NCBI RefSeq assembly: GCF_000331285.1
Contig: NZ_ANFX01000013.1
Location: forward strand, 124,001-188,000
Direction: 5' to 3'
DNA from: Porphyrobacter sp. AAP82
Lineage (GTDB): Bacteria > Pseudomonadota > Alphaproteobacteria > Sphingomonadales > Sphingomonadaceae
DNA length: 64,000 nucleotides
Part shown: positions 35,655 through 43,619 of the stretch, piece after piece
How the letters are laid out: each line of letters opens with the position of its first letter
How positions within the stretch are numbered: the stretch's first letter is position 1
Notes under the pieces: generated by a model
The model's database searches: none
Seen by the model: the letters and a program-made list of their open reading frames with translations, nothing else
What the model was told of the DNA's origin: nothing
Program-made: the position numbers and the translations under genes

Positions 35655-36452
35655 ATGTCCCTGATCCAGATCACCCGCGAAGGCCCTGTCACGATCCTCA
35701 CGCTCGACCGTGCCGAGAGCATGAACCCCCTCGGCGCGCCCGGCGATGGCGACGCGTTCGTCAGTGTCGCCAATGCGATCAACCGCGATATGGAGTGCCG
35801 CGTGGTGATCCTGACCGGCGCGGGCCGTGCCTTCAGCGCCGGGGGCGACATCAAGGCGATGCGCGACAAGACCGGCACCTTCGGCGGCACCACGCCGGCG
35901 ATCTCGGACGGGTATCGCGACAATATCCACCTGATGCTGCGCGCCTTGTATGGCATCCGCGTGCCGGTGATCGCGGCGGTCAACGGCCCGGCGATCGGCC
36001 TGGGGTGCGATGTCGCCTGCCTCGCCGACATCCGCATCGCGTCGGAAGCCGCCAAGTTCGGGGTGACCTTCCTGAAGCTCGGGATCATTCCGGGCGATGG
36101 CGGCACCTGGATCCTGCCGCGCGTGATCGGGATGAGCCGCGCGGCCGAATTGTTCTACACCGGCGACGTGATCGACGCCGCGACCGCGAAGGACTGGGGC
36201 CTCGTCAGCCGCGTCGTGCCCGCCGATGCGCTGATGGACGAGGCGCGCGCGCTGGCGAACAGGATCGCGGCGCTCCCCCCGCATTCGCTGCGCCACACCA
36301 AGAACCTGCTGCGCCAGGGCCAGCAGACCTCCTACGACACCGCGCTCGAGCTTGCCGCGAACACGCAGGCGATGATGCACACCACCGCCGACCACGCCGA
36401 AGGCGTCGCCGCGCTGATCGAAAAGCGGGGCGCGGTGTTTACCGGAGAGTGA
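35655..36452 (+). CDS. enoyl-CoA hydratase/isomerase (crotonase) family protein
   Basis: 265 residues, crotonase fold. VTILTLDRAESMNPLG is the N-terminal strand, FSAGGDIKAMRDK is the first oxyanion-hole motif and VNGPAIGLGCDVACLADIRI the second; catalytic Glu/Asp positions fall near FLKLGIIPGDGGTW. This GDGGTW variant is shared by enoyl-CoA hydratases acting in fatty acid or branched-chain oxidation. The exact acyl-CoA substrate is not decided. It is a single gene, divergent from the MlaA-like gene and followed by a 188-base gap. Confidence 0.92.
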   Translation: MSLIQITREGPVTILTLDRAESMNPLGAPGDGDAFVSVANAINRDMECRVVILTGAGRAFSAGGDIKAMRDKTGTFGGTTPAISDGYRDNIHLMLRALYGIRVPVIAAVNGPAIGLGCDVACLADIRIASEAAKFGVTFLKLGIIPGDGGTWILPRVIGMSRAAELFYTGDVIDAATAKDWGLVSRVVPADALMDEARALANRIAALPPHSLRHTKNLLRQGQQTSYDTALELAANTQAMMHTTADHAEGVAALIEKRGAVFTGE

Positions 36453-36465
36453 TCGGGCCTCAGAG

Positions 36466-36617
36466 CACGTCCCGGCCAATCCGGACAAGGCGCTCGACAC
36501 CCTCACCGCGCAGGTGCCCGCCGATCGGCGGGGCCGCAAGATCGCACTGCGCGATGCGGTGGAGGCCGGACCCGGCTACCCCCCGGCGATGTCGCGCAGC
36601 AAGGTGAGACGCTTCAT
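36466..36617 (-). pseudogene. possible remnant of a SixA-type phosphohistidine phosphatase
   Basis: On the minus strand an ATG at 36617 begins MKRLTLLRD and stops five codons later. SixA-type phosphatases start MKxLTLLRHAKS, so eight of nine residues match before the frame is lost; a shift of two bases restores a His and an open frame that continues to the end of the enoyl-CoA hydratase gene. The rest of the fold is absent. The match is short and may be chance. Confidence 0.3.
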
Positions 36618-36640
36618 CGGGCTGAACGCGCAATCGGCGC

Positions 36641-37318
36641 TCAGCCCAGCCACCGCCACACGCCCGCCGGGATGCCGGCCTGCCACAGGTGGAGCCAGGT
36701 TCCCGCAAGCCACAGCGCCGTGCTGAGCGCGAGCGGCACCGCGCCGACACGCGGCAGGGCGCCAAGGCGCGGCCAATAGGCCGTCTTGCCCGACCACTCG
36801 CCCCACGCCTCGCCCATCAGCGCGGCCTTCTTGCCATCCTGCAACCGCGCGCCGACCAGCGCCAGCGTGCCCATCGCAAGCGCGGTGATCATCGTCCGGG
36901 TGCTCCAGAACAGGATCAGGTGCGAGGCCGCCCACAGCCCGATCCCCCACATCATCGGGTGGCGGGTAACCCGGAAGACACCCTTGGGCTCGGCCCGCGC
37001 CTGCGTTTCCGCCATCGGCGTGGGGAGCGCGGGGTTGCCGATCAGCGATCCCGCCAGCAGCACCATGGCAAGCCATGTGAGCACGCTCGCCGCAATCCAG
37101 CCCGCCTCGCCCGAGCCCGGCAGGTCAGCCCCCGGGGCGAGCGCGAAGGCATGGGCGACCCAGCCGAGCGTCGCAAAGCTCACCGCCGTGTAAGCGAGCG
37201 TGAAGCCGCCTGCCCCCAGGGCCTTGACCATCGGCGCCCGCAAGGGGTGCGACATGGCGAAGTGCGAGCCGACGAAAGCGGCATTGGCCGCAGCGAGCGT
37301 GATGAGTTTGGCGTCCAT
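36641..37318 (-). CDS. NnrU family membrane protein
   Basis: 225 residues with about six membrane segments (near 4-22, 37-58, 72-95, 127-142, 148-162 and 190-210). The conserved loop reads FRVTRHPMMWGIGLWAASHL, the signature of the NnrU/isoprenylcysteine methyltransferase-like family. NnrU was first linked to nitrite and nitric oxide metabolism, but no denitrification genes are here, so the role is open. It sits downstream of the FKBP gene on the same strand (26-base gap). The start at 37318 is MDAKLITLAAANAAFVG; upstream sequence belongs to the FKBP gene. Confidence 0.88.
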   Translation of the reverse strand: MDAKLITLAAANAAFVGSHFAMSHPLRAPMVKALGAGGFTLAYTAVSFATLGWVAHAFALAPGADLPGSGEAGWIAASVLTWLAMVLLAGSLIGNPALPTPMAETQARAEPKGVFRVTRHPMMWGIGLWAASHLILFWSTRTMITALAMGTLALVGARLQDGKKAALMGEAWGEWSGKTAYWPRLGALPRVGAVPLALSTALWLAGTWLHLWQAGIPAGVWRWLG

Positions 37319-37344
37319 GCTGTCTCCCCCGATGGAAGGGGAGA

Positions 37345-37833
37345 CTAGCCGCCGATGCGCACCAATTCCACCTTGAACAGAAGCGTCGCATTGCCCGGGA
37401 TCGGCCCGCGCCCGATCGGCCCGTAGGCAAGATCGGCGGGGATCGCGATCTCGATGATCTCGCCCACGCCCATATTCGGAATGGCGATCTGCCAGCCCGG
37501 CACCAGCCGGGCGAGCGGGAAGGTGGCAGGAGCCCCGCGCGCATAGGAGCTGTCGAACACCGTCCCGTCGATGAGCTTGCCCTCGTAATGCACGCTCACC
37601 ACGTCCGAGACCTTGGGCCTTGCCTCGGCGGCGAGATATTTCACCCACCGCCAGCGCAGGCCGTCCTCGGCGGCATACCAGCCGTCCTCGGCCTTGAGGG
37701 CGAGCAGGTAGAGCTGCTGCTGCGCATGCCACGCGGGGTTCTGGGCGTCGGGACCGGCGGGGCGATCCTGCGCGGCGGCTGGTGCGGCAGCAGCGAGGAG
37801 CGCGGCTGCCGTCAACAGGGCTGCTCCCCGCAT
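37345..37833 (-). CDS. FKBP-type peptidyl-prolyl isomerase, secreted
   Basis: 162 residues. Signal peptide (about 1-22, ending AAAQD), an N-terminal 60-residue extension with WHAQQQLYLLALKAEDGW, then the FKBP domain: VSVHYEGKLIDGTVFDSSY, LVPGWQIAIPNMGVGEIIEI, PADLAYGP and LLFKVELV. These cover the usual active-site aromatic and Asp positions. It catalyses proline isomerisation in periplasmic protein folding. The ATG overlaps the stop of the amidohydrolase-like gene (TGATG); a GTG three bases earlier is an alternative start. The order amidohydrolase-amidohydrolase-like-FKBP-NnrU suggests one transcript. Confidence 0.93.
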   Translation of the reverse strand: MRGAALLTAAALLAAAAPAAAQDRPAGPDAQNPAWHAQQQLYLLALKAEDGWYAAEDGLRWRWVKYLAAEARPKVSDVVSVHYEGKLIDGTVFDSSYARGAPATFPLARLVPGWQIAIPNMGVGEIIEIAIPADLAYGPIGRGPIPGNATLLFKVELVRIGG

Positions 37834-39149
37834 CACCAGTCGTAGGCCTCGGGCCGCTGGCTCTCGTCGAGCGTCCGGTAACGGTCACGCAGGCGGCTCT
37901 GGTGGCTGGTGAGGTCCTGCCTGATCCCGCCGATGAAGACCTGGGTGGGCACCGCGCCCGCTTCGAGCGGGTCCTCGCTCCAGATCACCACATCGCCGAA
38001 AGCGCCGGGCTTCAGCACCCCCGCCTTGCCGCCCATCCCGCTGATCTCGGCCGGGACCGAACTGATCGCGGCGAAGGCCTGCCCCCAGCTCATCCCCGCC
38101 GCACCCGGGATCCGGTTGAGCGCGACGAGATTGCCCGCCACCTGCTGCAAGCGGCGCGGGTTCTGGAGCGAATCGGCGTTGATCGCGACCTTCACGCCTG
38201 CGCGCATCATGCGCCCGGCATTGGACTGGGTCGCGCCCAATTGCTCGAAGGTCTCGGGCAGATCGTTGAGGCCGTGGGCGATCACCAGCACCCTGGCGGC
38301 GGCGATCTCGCCGGCCACCAGCCAGCCCTCGGCGGCGCCCACCAGCACCAGATCGAGGCTCGCGAATTCCCCCTTCAGCGCCAGTGCGGCGCGGATGTCG
38401 GAGGCGCGCTCGGCGGCGACGTAGAGCTTCTGCTTGCCCGTCACCACCGGCACCAGCGCCTCGGCATCGAAGCGGCTGAGGAGGACCTCGTCGTCCTTGA
38501 CGATCTCGGTGGTCTGGGGCGTGCCGGTCTTGCCGGCGAGCGCCTGCGCCTCGCGCAAGCCTGCGCGCAGCAGCGCGTGGGCGGCCGAGCGGCTGCCGCC
38601 GGCAAGCCGCGCGCCATTCTCGCCGAGGTCGACCATCTGGAACGCGCGCGGCTGCACCACCGGCCTCGCATCGCCATCAAGGTCGATGATCGCGCCCTGG
38701 CCGGCAAAGATCGATCCGGTCGGCGCGGTGGTGGTGCCCGCGCGGGTGATCCCGGCGGCGCGGTGGACGAGGATGTGCTGCGAGACCGGATTGATCGCGG
38801 CGGCGGCATCGAGGCTGGCGCTGAACGGCGAGGCGGCGGCGCGCGAATCCTCGGTCTCGCTCACCGCCGAGACATCCGAAAGGCCGAGCGTCGTCACCGT
38901 CGCGAAGATGCCGGGGGTGACATAGGCGCCCTTGGCATCCACCGGCGTGCCGCCGCCCGCAGGGGCGCCGCTTGCCGGGCCCGCATAGACCACCTTGCCG
39001 CCGGTCACGACCACCGTGCCGCCCTCGACCGGGTCGCTGCCATCGCCGATCACGACGCGGGCGTTGGTGATGGTCACGTCCTGCGCCATGGCAGGCGCGG
39101 CGGCGGAGAGGGCCAGAGCGCTGGCCGCGAGGGTCAGAAGCCGCTTCAC
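37833..39149 (-). CDS. amidohydrolase-like secreted protein lacking the metal-binding motif
   Basis: 438 residues, signal peptide (about 1-22, ending AMAQD). It has the amidohydrolase N-terminal sandwich (DVTITNARVVIGDG, GGKVVYAG, YVTPG) and C-terminal landmarks (MSWGQAFAAIS, GVLKPGAFGDVVIWSEDP). However, where active members read PGxIDxHxH, this one has PGIFATVTTLG, with both metal histidines gone, and no histidines appear at the next metal positions. It is therefore probably not an active hydrolase. It overlaps the active paralogue at 39146 by four bases, suggesting a catalytic/non-catalytic heteromer or a regulatory partner. Confidence 0.88.
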   Translation of the reverse strand: MKRLLTLAASALALSAAAPAMAQDVTITNARVVIGDGSDPVEGGTVVVTGGKVVYAGPASGAPAGGGTPVDAKGAYVTPGIFATVTTLGLSDVSAVSETEDSRAAASPFSASLDAAAAINPVSQHILVHRAAGITRAGTTTAPTGSIFAGQGAIIDLDGDARPVVQPRAFQMVDLGENGARLAGGSRSAAHALLRAGLREAQALAGKTGTPQTTEIVKDDEVLLSRFDAEALVPVVTGKQKLYVAAERASDIRAALALKGEFASLDLVLVGAAEGWLVAGEIAAARVLVIAHGLNDLPETFEQLGATQSNAGRMMRAGVKVAINADSLQNPRRLQQVAGNLVALNRIPGAAGMSWGQAFAAISSVPAEISGMGGKAGVLKPGAFGDVVIWSEDPLEAGAVPTQVFIGGIRQDLTSHQSRLRDRYRTLDESQRPEAYDW

Positions 39150-40573
39150 TTCACATCTCCTTCACCGGGCTGGCCGAGCTCGAAATCGCTCACCGGACGC
39201 GTCTTGGGGTTCAATGCATCGAACATCAGCGCACCGTCGATCCACACCTTTTCGGGCCGCGAATAGACCGACAGCGGATCGCCGTTCCACAGCACCACAT
39301 CGGCCATCTTGCCGGTCTCGAGGCTGCCGGTCATCGTCTCGAGGCCCATCGCCTTGGCGGGGTTGTAGGTCAGCCAGCCGATCACCGTCGCATCGGGAAT
39401 GTCGATCCCCAGCCGCTGCCCGGCGGCCTGCGCCTTGGCGGCCTCCTGGTTCAAACGCTGGATATCGTTCGCGTCGTCCGAATGGATCACCACGCAGGCG
39501 CCCTCGCGCTGGAGGAAGGCGGCGTTCTCGAGGATCCCGTCATAGCTTTCCATCTTGAAGCCGTACCAGTCGGCCCAGATCGCGGCGCACACGTCGTTTT
39601 CGCGCAGCAGATCGCCGATCTTGTAGGCTTCGACCGCGTGGTGGAAGGCGGCGACCTTGTAGCCCATCTCCTTGGCCATATCGAGCACCAGCGCCATCTC
39701 GTCGGCGCGGTAGCAGTGGTTCTGGATCAGGATCTCGCCCTTCAGAACGCCCACCAGCGTCTCCTTGGCAAGGTCGCGCTTGGCCTTCTTGTCATTGGCA
39801 TAGTCGATCGCGGCGAGCCACGTCTCGCGGTTGACCGCAAGGTTGCCCATGCGGGTCGAGGGCATCCGCCCGCGATCGCCATAGACGCGCTTGGGGTTCT
39901 CCCCGCAGGCCATCTTCATCGAATAGGGCGCGCCGGGGAACTTCATCCCCTGCATGGTGCGCGCGGGCACGTTCTTCAATGTCACCGAGCGCCCGCCCAT
40001 GAGGTTCGCCGAGCCGGGGAGGATCTGGAGGCTCGTGATCCCGCCATTGGCCAGCGCGCGGCTGAAACCGGGGTCCTGCGGCCAGACCGAGTGTTCGGCC
40101 CAGACCTCGGGCGTGGTCGGCGCGGTCGCCTCGTTGCCGTCACCGTGAGCGTCCACACCGGGCGAGGGATAATTGCCGAGGTGCGAGTGGATGTCGATGA
40201 TGCCGGGCGTGACGAACTTGCCCGCGCCGTCGAACACCGCGATGTCGGCGGGGATCGGCGTGTCGGGGCCGCCGACCGCGACGATCTTGCCGCCCGACAT
40301 GAACACGACGCCGTTCTCGATTCGCTTTCCGCGCCCGTCATAGACCGTCGCGCCCCGGATCGCGGTGGCGACGCCGGGATAGGGCTTGTAGGTCGAGGGG
40401 AAGACCGGATCGCCCGCCTTGATCGCGGCGAAGGCGGGGGCTTCGGCAGCCTCCTCGTCCTTCTTCTTGCGGTCCTTCGCTTCGGCCACCGTGGCCCCCG
40501 CGATCAGCGCCAGCGCGCTCGCCAGGGTAACCAGCGCGCTTGCCCGGGCGCGCCACTTTGTTTCTCGATACAT
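39146..40573 (-). CDS. secreted amidohydrolase family enzyme
   Basis: 475 residues with signal peptide (about 1-32). A metal-dependent hydrolase with the first metal motif PGIIDIHSHLGNYP, further His in ILIQNHCYRADEM and AAFHHAVEAYK, and the catalytic Asp in VVIHSDDAND. C-terminal TYNPAKAMGLETMTGSLETGKMADVVLWNGDPL is typical of imidazolonepropionase- or dipeptidase-like amidohydrolases. The exact substrate is unknown; a secreted cyclic amide or dipeptide hydrolase is plausible, and a POT peptide transporter gene lies nearby on the same strand. Translationally coupled to the degenerate paralogue downstream. Confidence 0.92.
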   Translation of the reverse strand: MYRETKWRARASALVTLASALALIAGATVAEAKDRKKKDEEAAEAPAFAAIKAGDPVFPSTYKPYPGVATAIRGATVYDGRGKRIENGVVFMSGGKIVAVGGPDTPIPADIAVFDGAGKFVTPGIIDIHSHLGNYPSPGVDAHGDGNEATAPTTPEVWAEHSVWPQDPGFSRALANGGITSLQILPGSANLMGGRSVTLKNVPARTMQGMKFPGAPYSMKMACGENPKRVYGDRGRMPSTRMGNLAVNRETWLAAIDYANDKKAKRDLAKETLVGVLKGEILIQNHCYRADEMALVLDMAKEMGYKVAAFHHAVEAYKIGDLLRENDVCAAIWADWYGFKMESYDGILENAAFLQREGACVVIHSDDANDIQRLNQEAAKAQAAGQRLGIDIPDATVIGWLTYNPAKAMGLETMTGSLETGKMADVVLWNGDPLSVYSRPEKVWIDGALMFDALNPKTRPVSDFELGQPGEGDVK

Positions 40574-40664
40574 GCAAACCTCGCGTTATTCCGCTCCACT
40601 TGCTTTGGAACGGAAAACGCGAGGTTTGTCTATCCTGCTGGACGAATTTAGCGTCCGCCGAGGG

Positions 40665-42209
40665 TTACTCGGCCGGGCGCGCAGTCGCCGGGGCGTCGCC
40701 GAAAACGTCGTCGATCTGCGCCTGCATGCTGTCATCGCGCAGCGTATCGAGGTGCATCAGCTTGCGGATCAGCGGGCTGATCACCAGCACGCCGATGCCG
40801 ACCGCGATCGCGATCCAGCCGATCTGGCTGTAGACGCCGAGCACCACCTCCTTGCCCGCACCCTCGCCCGAGGCCGCTTCCGAACCCGTCGCCGCCGCGA
40901 TCAGCCCGGCGGCAAAGTTGCCGGTGGCCGAAGCGAAGAACCAGGTGCCCATGATGAGCGAGGCCATGTGCGCAGGCGCCAGACGGTTCATCGCCGAAAG
41001 GCCCACAGGGCTCAAACACAGCTCGCCGGTGGTGTGGAGCAGGTAGATGAGGAAGATGAAGACGACCGGGGTCATCTCGCCGGTCGCCGCGCCTGCCACC
41101 AGCACGAGGAAGCCCCCGCCCAGCTGCATCAGCGCAAGGCCGAACTTGGCCGGCGCGCTGGGTTCCAGACCCTTCTTGCCGAGCCATGTCCACAAGGTGG
41201 CGAAGACCGGCGCGAGCGCGACGATGTAGAAGGCGTTGATCGACTGGAAGGTCGAAGCGGGCACGCCCGCGCGGTCGACATAGCGATCGGTGTAAAGGTT
41301 GAGGCTGGAGCCCGCCTGTTCGAACAGCGCCCAGAACAGGATCGAGCCGACAATCAGGAACATCGCGGCAAAGATCCGGTCACGGTCTTCGGCCGGAAGC
41401 TTCACCACCGCGGTGAACAGGACGTAAGCCACCAGCGCCGCACCTGCGAGGCCAAGCAGCGTGCCCACCACCGACTGGTTCTGCACCATCCACCAGCACA
41501 CGCCGACCGCCAGGATGCCGATGGCGTAGATGCCCCATTCAAGGCCCTTGGACAGCGCGATCGGCGCCTCGCCGCGGCCCAGCAGCAGCGGCTTGAACAC
41601 GGTGAAGACGACAAGGCCGAGCAGCATCCCGAAGCCCGCCGCGCCGAAACCGTAGGACCAGCCGTAGGTCTCGCCCAGATAGCCGCACAGCAGCGAGCCG
41701 AGGAACGCGCCCAGATTGATGCCCATGTAGAAGATCGTGTAGGCCCCGTCGCGCCGCACATCGGTGCGCGGGTAAAGCTGGCCGACGATCACCGAGATGT
41801 TCGCCTTCAAAAAGCCCGAGCCGACGATGATGAAGGCGAGCGCCAGCCAGAAGATGTTGAGGCTCGCCGCGTCCTGCCCGCCATTGCCCTCGAAGCCCAT
41901 CAGGAAATGGCCGAAGGTCAAGAGCACCGCGCCATAGGTCACGGCCTTCCTCTGGCCGAGATACTTGTCGGCGAGATAGCCGCCGAGCACCGGGGTGATG
42001 TAGACCAGCGCGGTATAGGCGCCGTAGATCACGCCCGCCTGCGCATCGTCGAACAGCCAGTGCTTGGTGAGGTAGAAGATCAACAGCGCCCGCATGCCGT
42101 AGTAGGAGAAACGCTCCCACATCTCGGCGAAGAACAGGACGAACAGACCCTTGGGGTGGCCGAGGATCGTCCCGGCGCTGTCCCCGTGCGGAAGCTCTAG
42201 TGAAGCCAT
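40665..42209 (-). CDS. POT family proton-dependent oligopeptide transporter
   Basis: 514 residues, about 14 membrane helices, inner membrane. The signature sequences are FAEMWERFSYYGMRALLIFY (the ExxERFxYYG motif of helix 1) and VYITPVLGGYLADKYLGQRK, with FYMGINLGAFLGSLLCGYLG later. It imports di- and tripeptides using the proton gradient. Start at 42209 (MASLELPHGDSAGTILGHPKG) is the family start; the open frame further upstream is not protein-like. A divergent GntR regulator begins at 42501, and the secreted amidohydrolase pair lies just downstream, so peptide or amide catabolism may be a shared theme. Confidence 0.96.
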   Translation of the reverse strand: MASLELPHGDSAGTILGHPKGLFVLFFAEMWERFSYYGMRALLIFYLTKHWLFDDAQAGVIYGAYTALVYITPVLGGYLADKYLGQRKAVTYGAVLLTFGHFLMGFEGNGGQDAASLNIFWLALAFIIVGSGFLKANISVIVGQLYPRTDVRRDGAYTIFYMGINLGAFLGSLLCGYLGETYGWSYGFGAAGFGMLLGLVVFTVFKPLLLGRGEAPIALSKGLEWGIYAIGILAVGVCWWMVQNQSVVGTLLGLAGAALVAYVLFTAVVKLPAEDRDRIFAAMFLIVGSILFWALFEQAGSSLNLYTDRYVDRAGVPASTFQSINAFYIVALAPVFATLWTWLGKKGLEPSAPAKFGLALMQLGGGFLVLVAGAATGEMTPVVFIFLIYLLHTTGELCLSPVGLSAMNRLAPAHMASLIMGTWFFASATGNFAAGLIAAATGSEAASGEGAGKEVVLGVYSQIGWIAIAVGIGVLVISPLIRKLMHLDTLRDDSMQAQIDDVFGDAPATARPAE

Positions 42210-42279
42210 GCTTGTTTGAATCCCTGAAGTGCGCCCCTCTCGCAGGCGCGGTCCCATGGGCGCGCACCCTAGCGCGTGT

Positions 42280-42293
42280 TTCACTTGTGTGAA
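42280..42293. promoter_or_regulatory. perfect palindrome upstream of the peptide transporter
   Basis: TTCAC-TTGT-GTGAA (42280-42293) is a perfect 5-4-5 inverted repeat, 70 bases before the POT start and in the gap it shares with a divergent GntR regulator. A plausible operator, though which regulator binds it is not known. Confidence 0.45.
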
Positions 42294-42344
42294 GGGTGCA
42301 ATTGACCGCGGCTGAATGCGCCGCGCTGCCGTGCGGTCGACCCC

Positions 42345-42450
42345 GGCCCGCCAACAGACGGGCCGCGAGCGCACGCGCGCGAGCCGCAGGTGCCCCGCAG
42401 CGCAGCGAAGGGAACCGCACCGAGGACGGGGGCGCGCAAGGCGGGCACAC
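42345..42450 (+). repeat. dispersed hairpin-ended intergenic repeat (copy c)
   Basis: Its 65-base core (42364-42428) matches copy e (43526-43590) at about 61 of 65 positions, starting CGCGAGCGCACGCGCGCGAG and ending CCGAGGACG. The preceding CGGCCCGCCAAC-GACGGGCC block recurs, inverted, in copy d. The following GCGCAAGGCGGGCACAC tail is shared with copy b, but its left hairpin arm has decayed. It lies in the divergent gap between the POT and GntR genes. Confidence 0.8.
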
Positions 42451-42500
42451 AGACACGGACCCCGCAAGGCGCTCCCGCGCCTTGACCGCATGGCTGTATT

Positions 42501-42863
42501 ATGGCACTGATGCACCCCATGAGCGCGCACCCCAATCGTCCCGTCTATCTGAAGCTGCGCGACCAGATTGCCGCGGCGATCATCGACGGGGCCTATCCGG
42601 AAGGCGCGATGCTGCCTTCGGTGCGGGCGCTCGCGGCCGAACAGGGGGCCAATCCGCTGACCGTCGCCAAGGCCTACCAGCAGTTCCAGAACGACGGGCT
42701 TGTCGAAGTGCAGCGCGGGGTCGGCATGTATGTCGTGCGCGGCGCGGCCGAACGCCTGCGCGCCGCCGAGCGCGAGGCTTTCCTGCGCGAGGAATGGCCC
42801 GAAATCCGCAGCCGGATGGCGCGGCTGGGGCTCGATCCGGCGGATCTTGTGATCGTCTCCTGA
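42501..42863 (+). CDS. GntR family regulator, YtrA-like small form
   Basis: 120 residues. The winged helix-turn-helix is complete: YLKLRDQIAAAIIDGAYPEG, LPSVRALAAEQGANPLTVAK, AYQQFQNDGLVEVQRGVGMYV. There is only a short C-terminal extension (about 40 residues, RLRAAEREAFLREEWPEI), as in the YtrA subfamily, which usually controls ABC transporters. In this window the nearest transporter is the divergent POT gene, so regulation of that is possible. Three ATGs are in frame (42501, 42510, 42519), none with a clear ribosome-binding site; the longest is listed. Confidence 0.88.
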   Translation: MALMHPMSAHPNRPVYLKLRDQIAAAIIDGAYPEGAMLPSVRALAAEQGANPLTVAKAYQQFQNDGLVEVQRGVGMYVVRGAAERLRAAEREAFLREEWPEIRSRMARLGLDPADLVIVS

Positions 42864-43070
42864 CAAATTCCTAACTTACATCCCTGTAGGTTGCGCTTCA
42901 TCCCGCAATGTGACACTTTGCATGCAATTTCAGGCGGCGGGATTGCATAACTCGCATGCCTGGGATTAAAGGGGCAGCCTCACGGGTCGGAGGCGAGTAA
43001 GAGAAACGACGGGGTAACCCGCATAGCGGCGTCAGCATGGTCGGGCCGTGCGTGGCGTCGGGAGATCGGT

Positions 43071-43349
43071 ATGATCAGATCCGAATTGTTGCAGGAATTG
43101 CACAAGGACAACCCAGACCTGCGCGCTGACGAGATCGAGCAGGTGGTGGACATCTTCTTCGACGAGATAGCGCAGCGGCTCGCCGAGGGCGGCCGGGTGG
43201 AACTGCGCGGCTTCGGCGCGTTCTCGACCCGCGAGCGCGAGGCGAGAAGCGGCCGCAACCCGCGCACCGGCGAGACGGTGGACGTCCCGGAAAAGCGTGT
43301 GCCCTATTTCAAGGCCGGCAAGGAAATCCGCGAGCGGTTGAACAAGTAG
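43071..43349 (+). CDS. ihfB: integration host factor beta subunit
   Basis: 92-residue DNA-bending protein of the HU/IHF family. MIRSELLQELHKDNPDL, then RVELRGFGAFSTREREARSG and RNPRTGETVDVPEKRVPYFK, cover the dimer helices and the DNA-binding beta arm with its Asn-Pro tip. Sequence at the N-terminus (DNPDLRADEIEQVVDIFFDE) favours IhfB over HU. It pairs with IhfA, not in the window. It ends 20 bases before a hairpin (43369-43390) that may act as its terminator. A TTATTT-poor, GC-moderate promoter region (42864-43070) holds no gene. Confidence 0.95.
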   Translation: MIRSELLQELHKDNPDLRADEIEQVVDIFFDEIAQRLAEGGRVELRGFGAFSTREREARSGRNPRTGETVDVPEKRVPYFKAGKEIRERLNK

Positions 43350-43368
43350 GGGGAGAGTTGCTGTTCTG

Positions 43369-43477
43369 CGTGCCCGCCTCCGCGGGCACGTCCTCGGCGC
43401 CGTTCCCTCCCCCCGGCTCAAGGCCGGGGTCCGGGGCGCCTGCGGGCGGCCTTGCGGCCCGTCCGTTGGCGGGCCGA
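43369..43477 (-). repeat. dispersed hairpin-ended intergenic repeat (copy d)
   Basis: On the minus strand: CGGCCCGCCAAC-GACGGGCC block, GCCGCAAGGCC, GGCGCC, then GGCGCCGAGGA and a perfect nine-base hairpin (43369-43377 with 43382-43390, loop CTCC). The core is partly replaced by another hairpin (CCCCGGC-tcaa-GCCGGGG). It is inverted relative to copy e and both occupy the gap between the convergent ihfB and antiporter genes. Confidence 0.65.
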
Positions 43478-43525
43478 GTCAGCGCGACTCTTACGGTAAG
43501 GCACTGATTTCGGTTGCGTAGCAAC

Positions 43526-43609
43526 CGCGAGCGCACGCGCGCGAGCCGCAGGTGCCCCGTAGCGCAGCGAAGGGAACAGCGCCGAGGACGCTCGCCCGGA
43601 GGGGCGAGC
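43526..43609 (+). repeat. dispersed hairpin-ended intergenic repeat (copy e)
   Basis: Nearly identical to copy c over 65 bases, but its terminal hairpin is a different sequence, GCTCGCCC-ggag-GGGCGAGC (43590-43597 with 43602-43609). It ends 10 bases before the stop codon of the minus-strand antiporter gene. A further small hairpin GGTTGC-gta-GCAACC (43512-43526) is directly in front. Confidence 0.8.
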
Positions 43610-43619
43610 GCAAAGCAAA

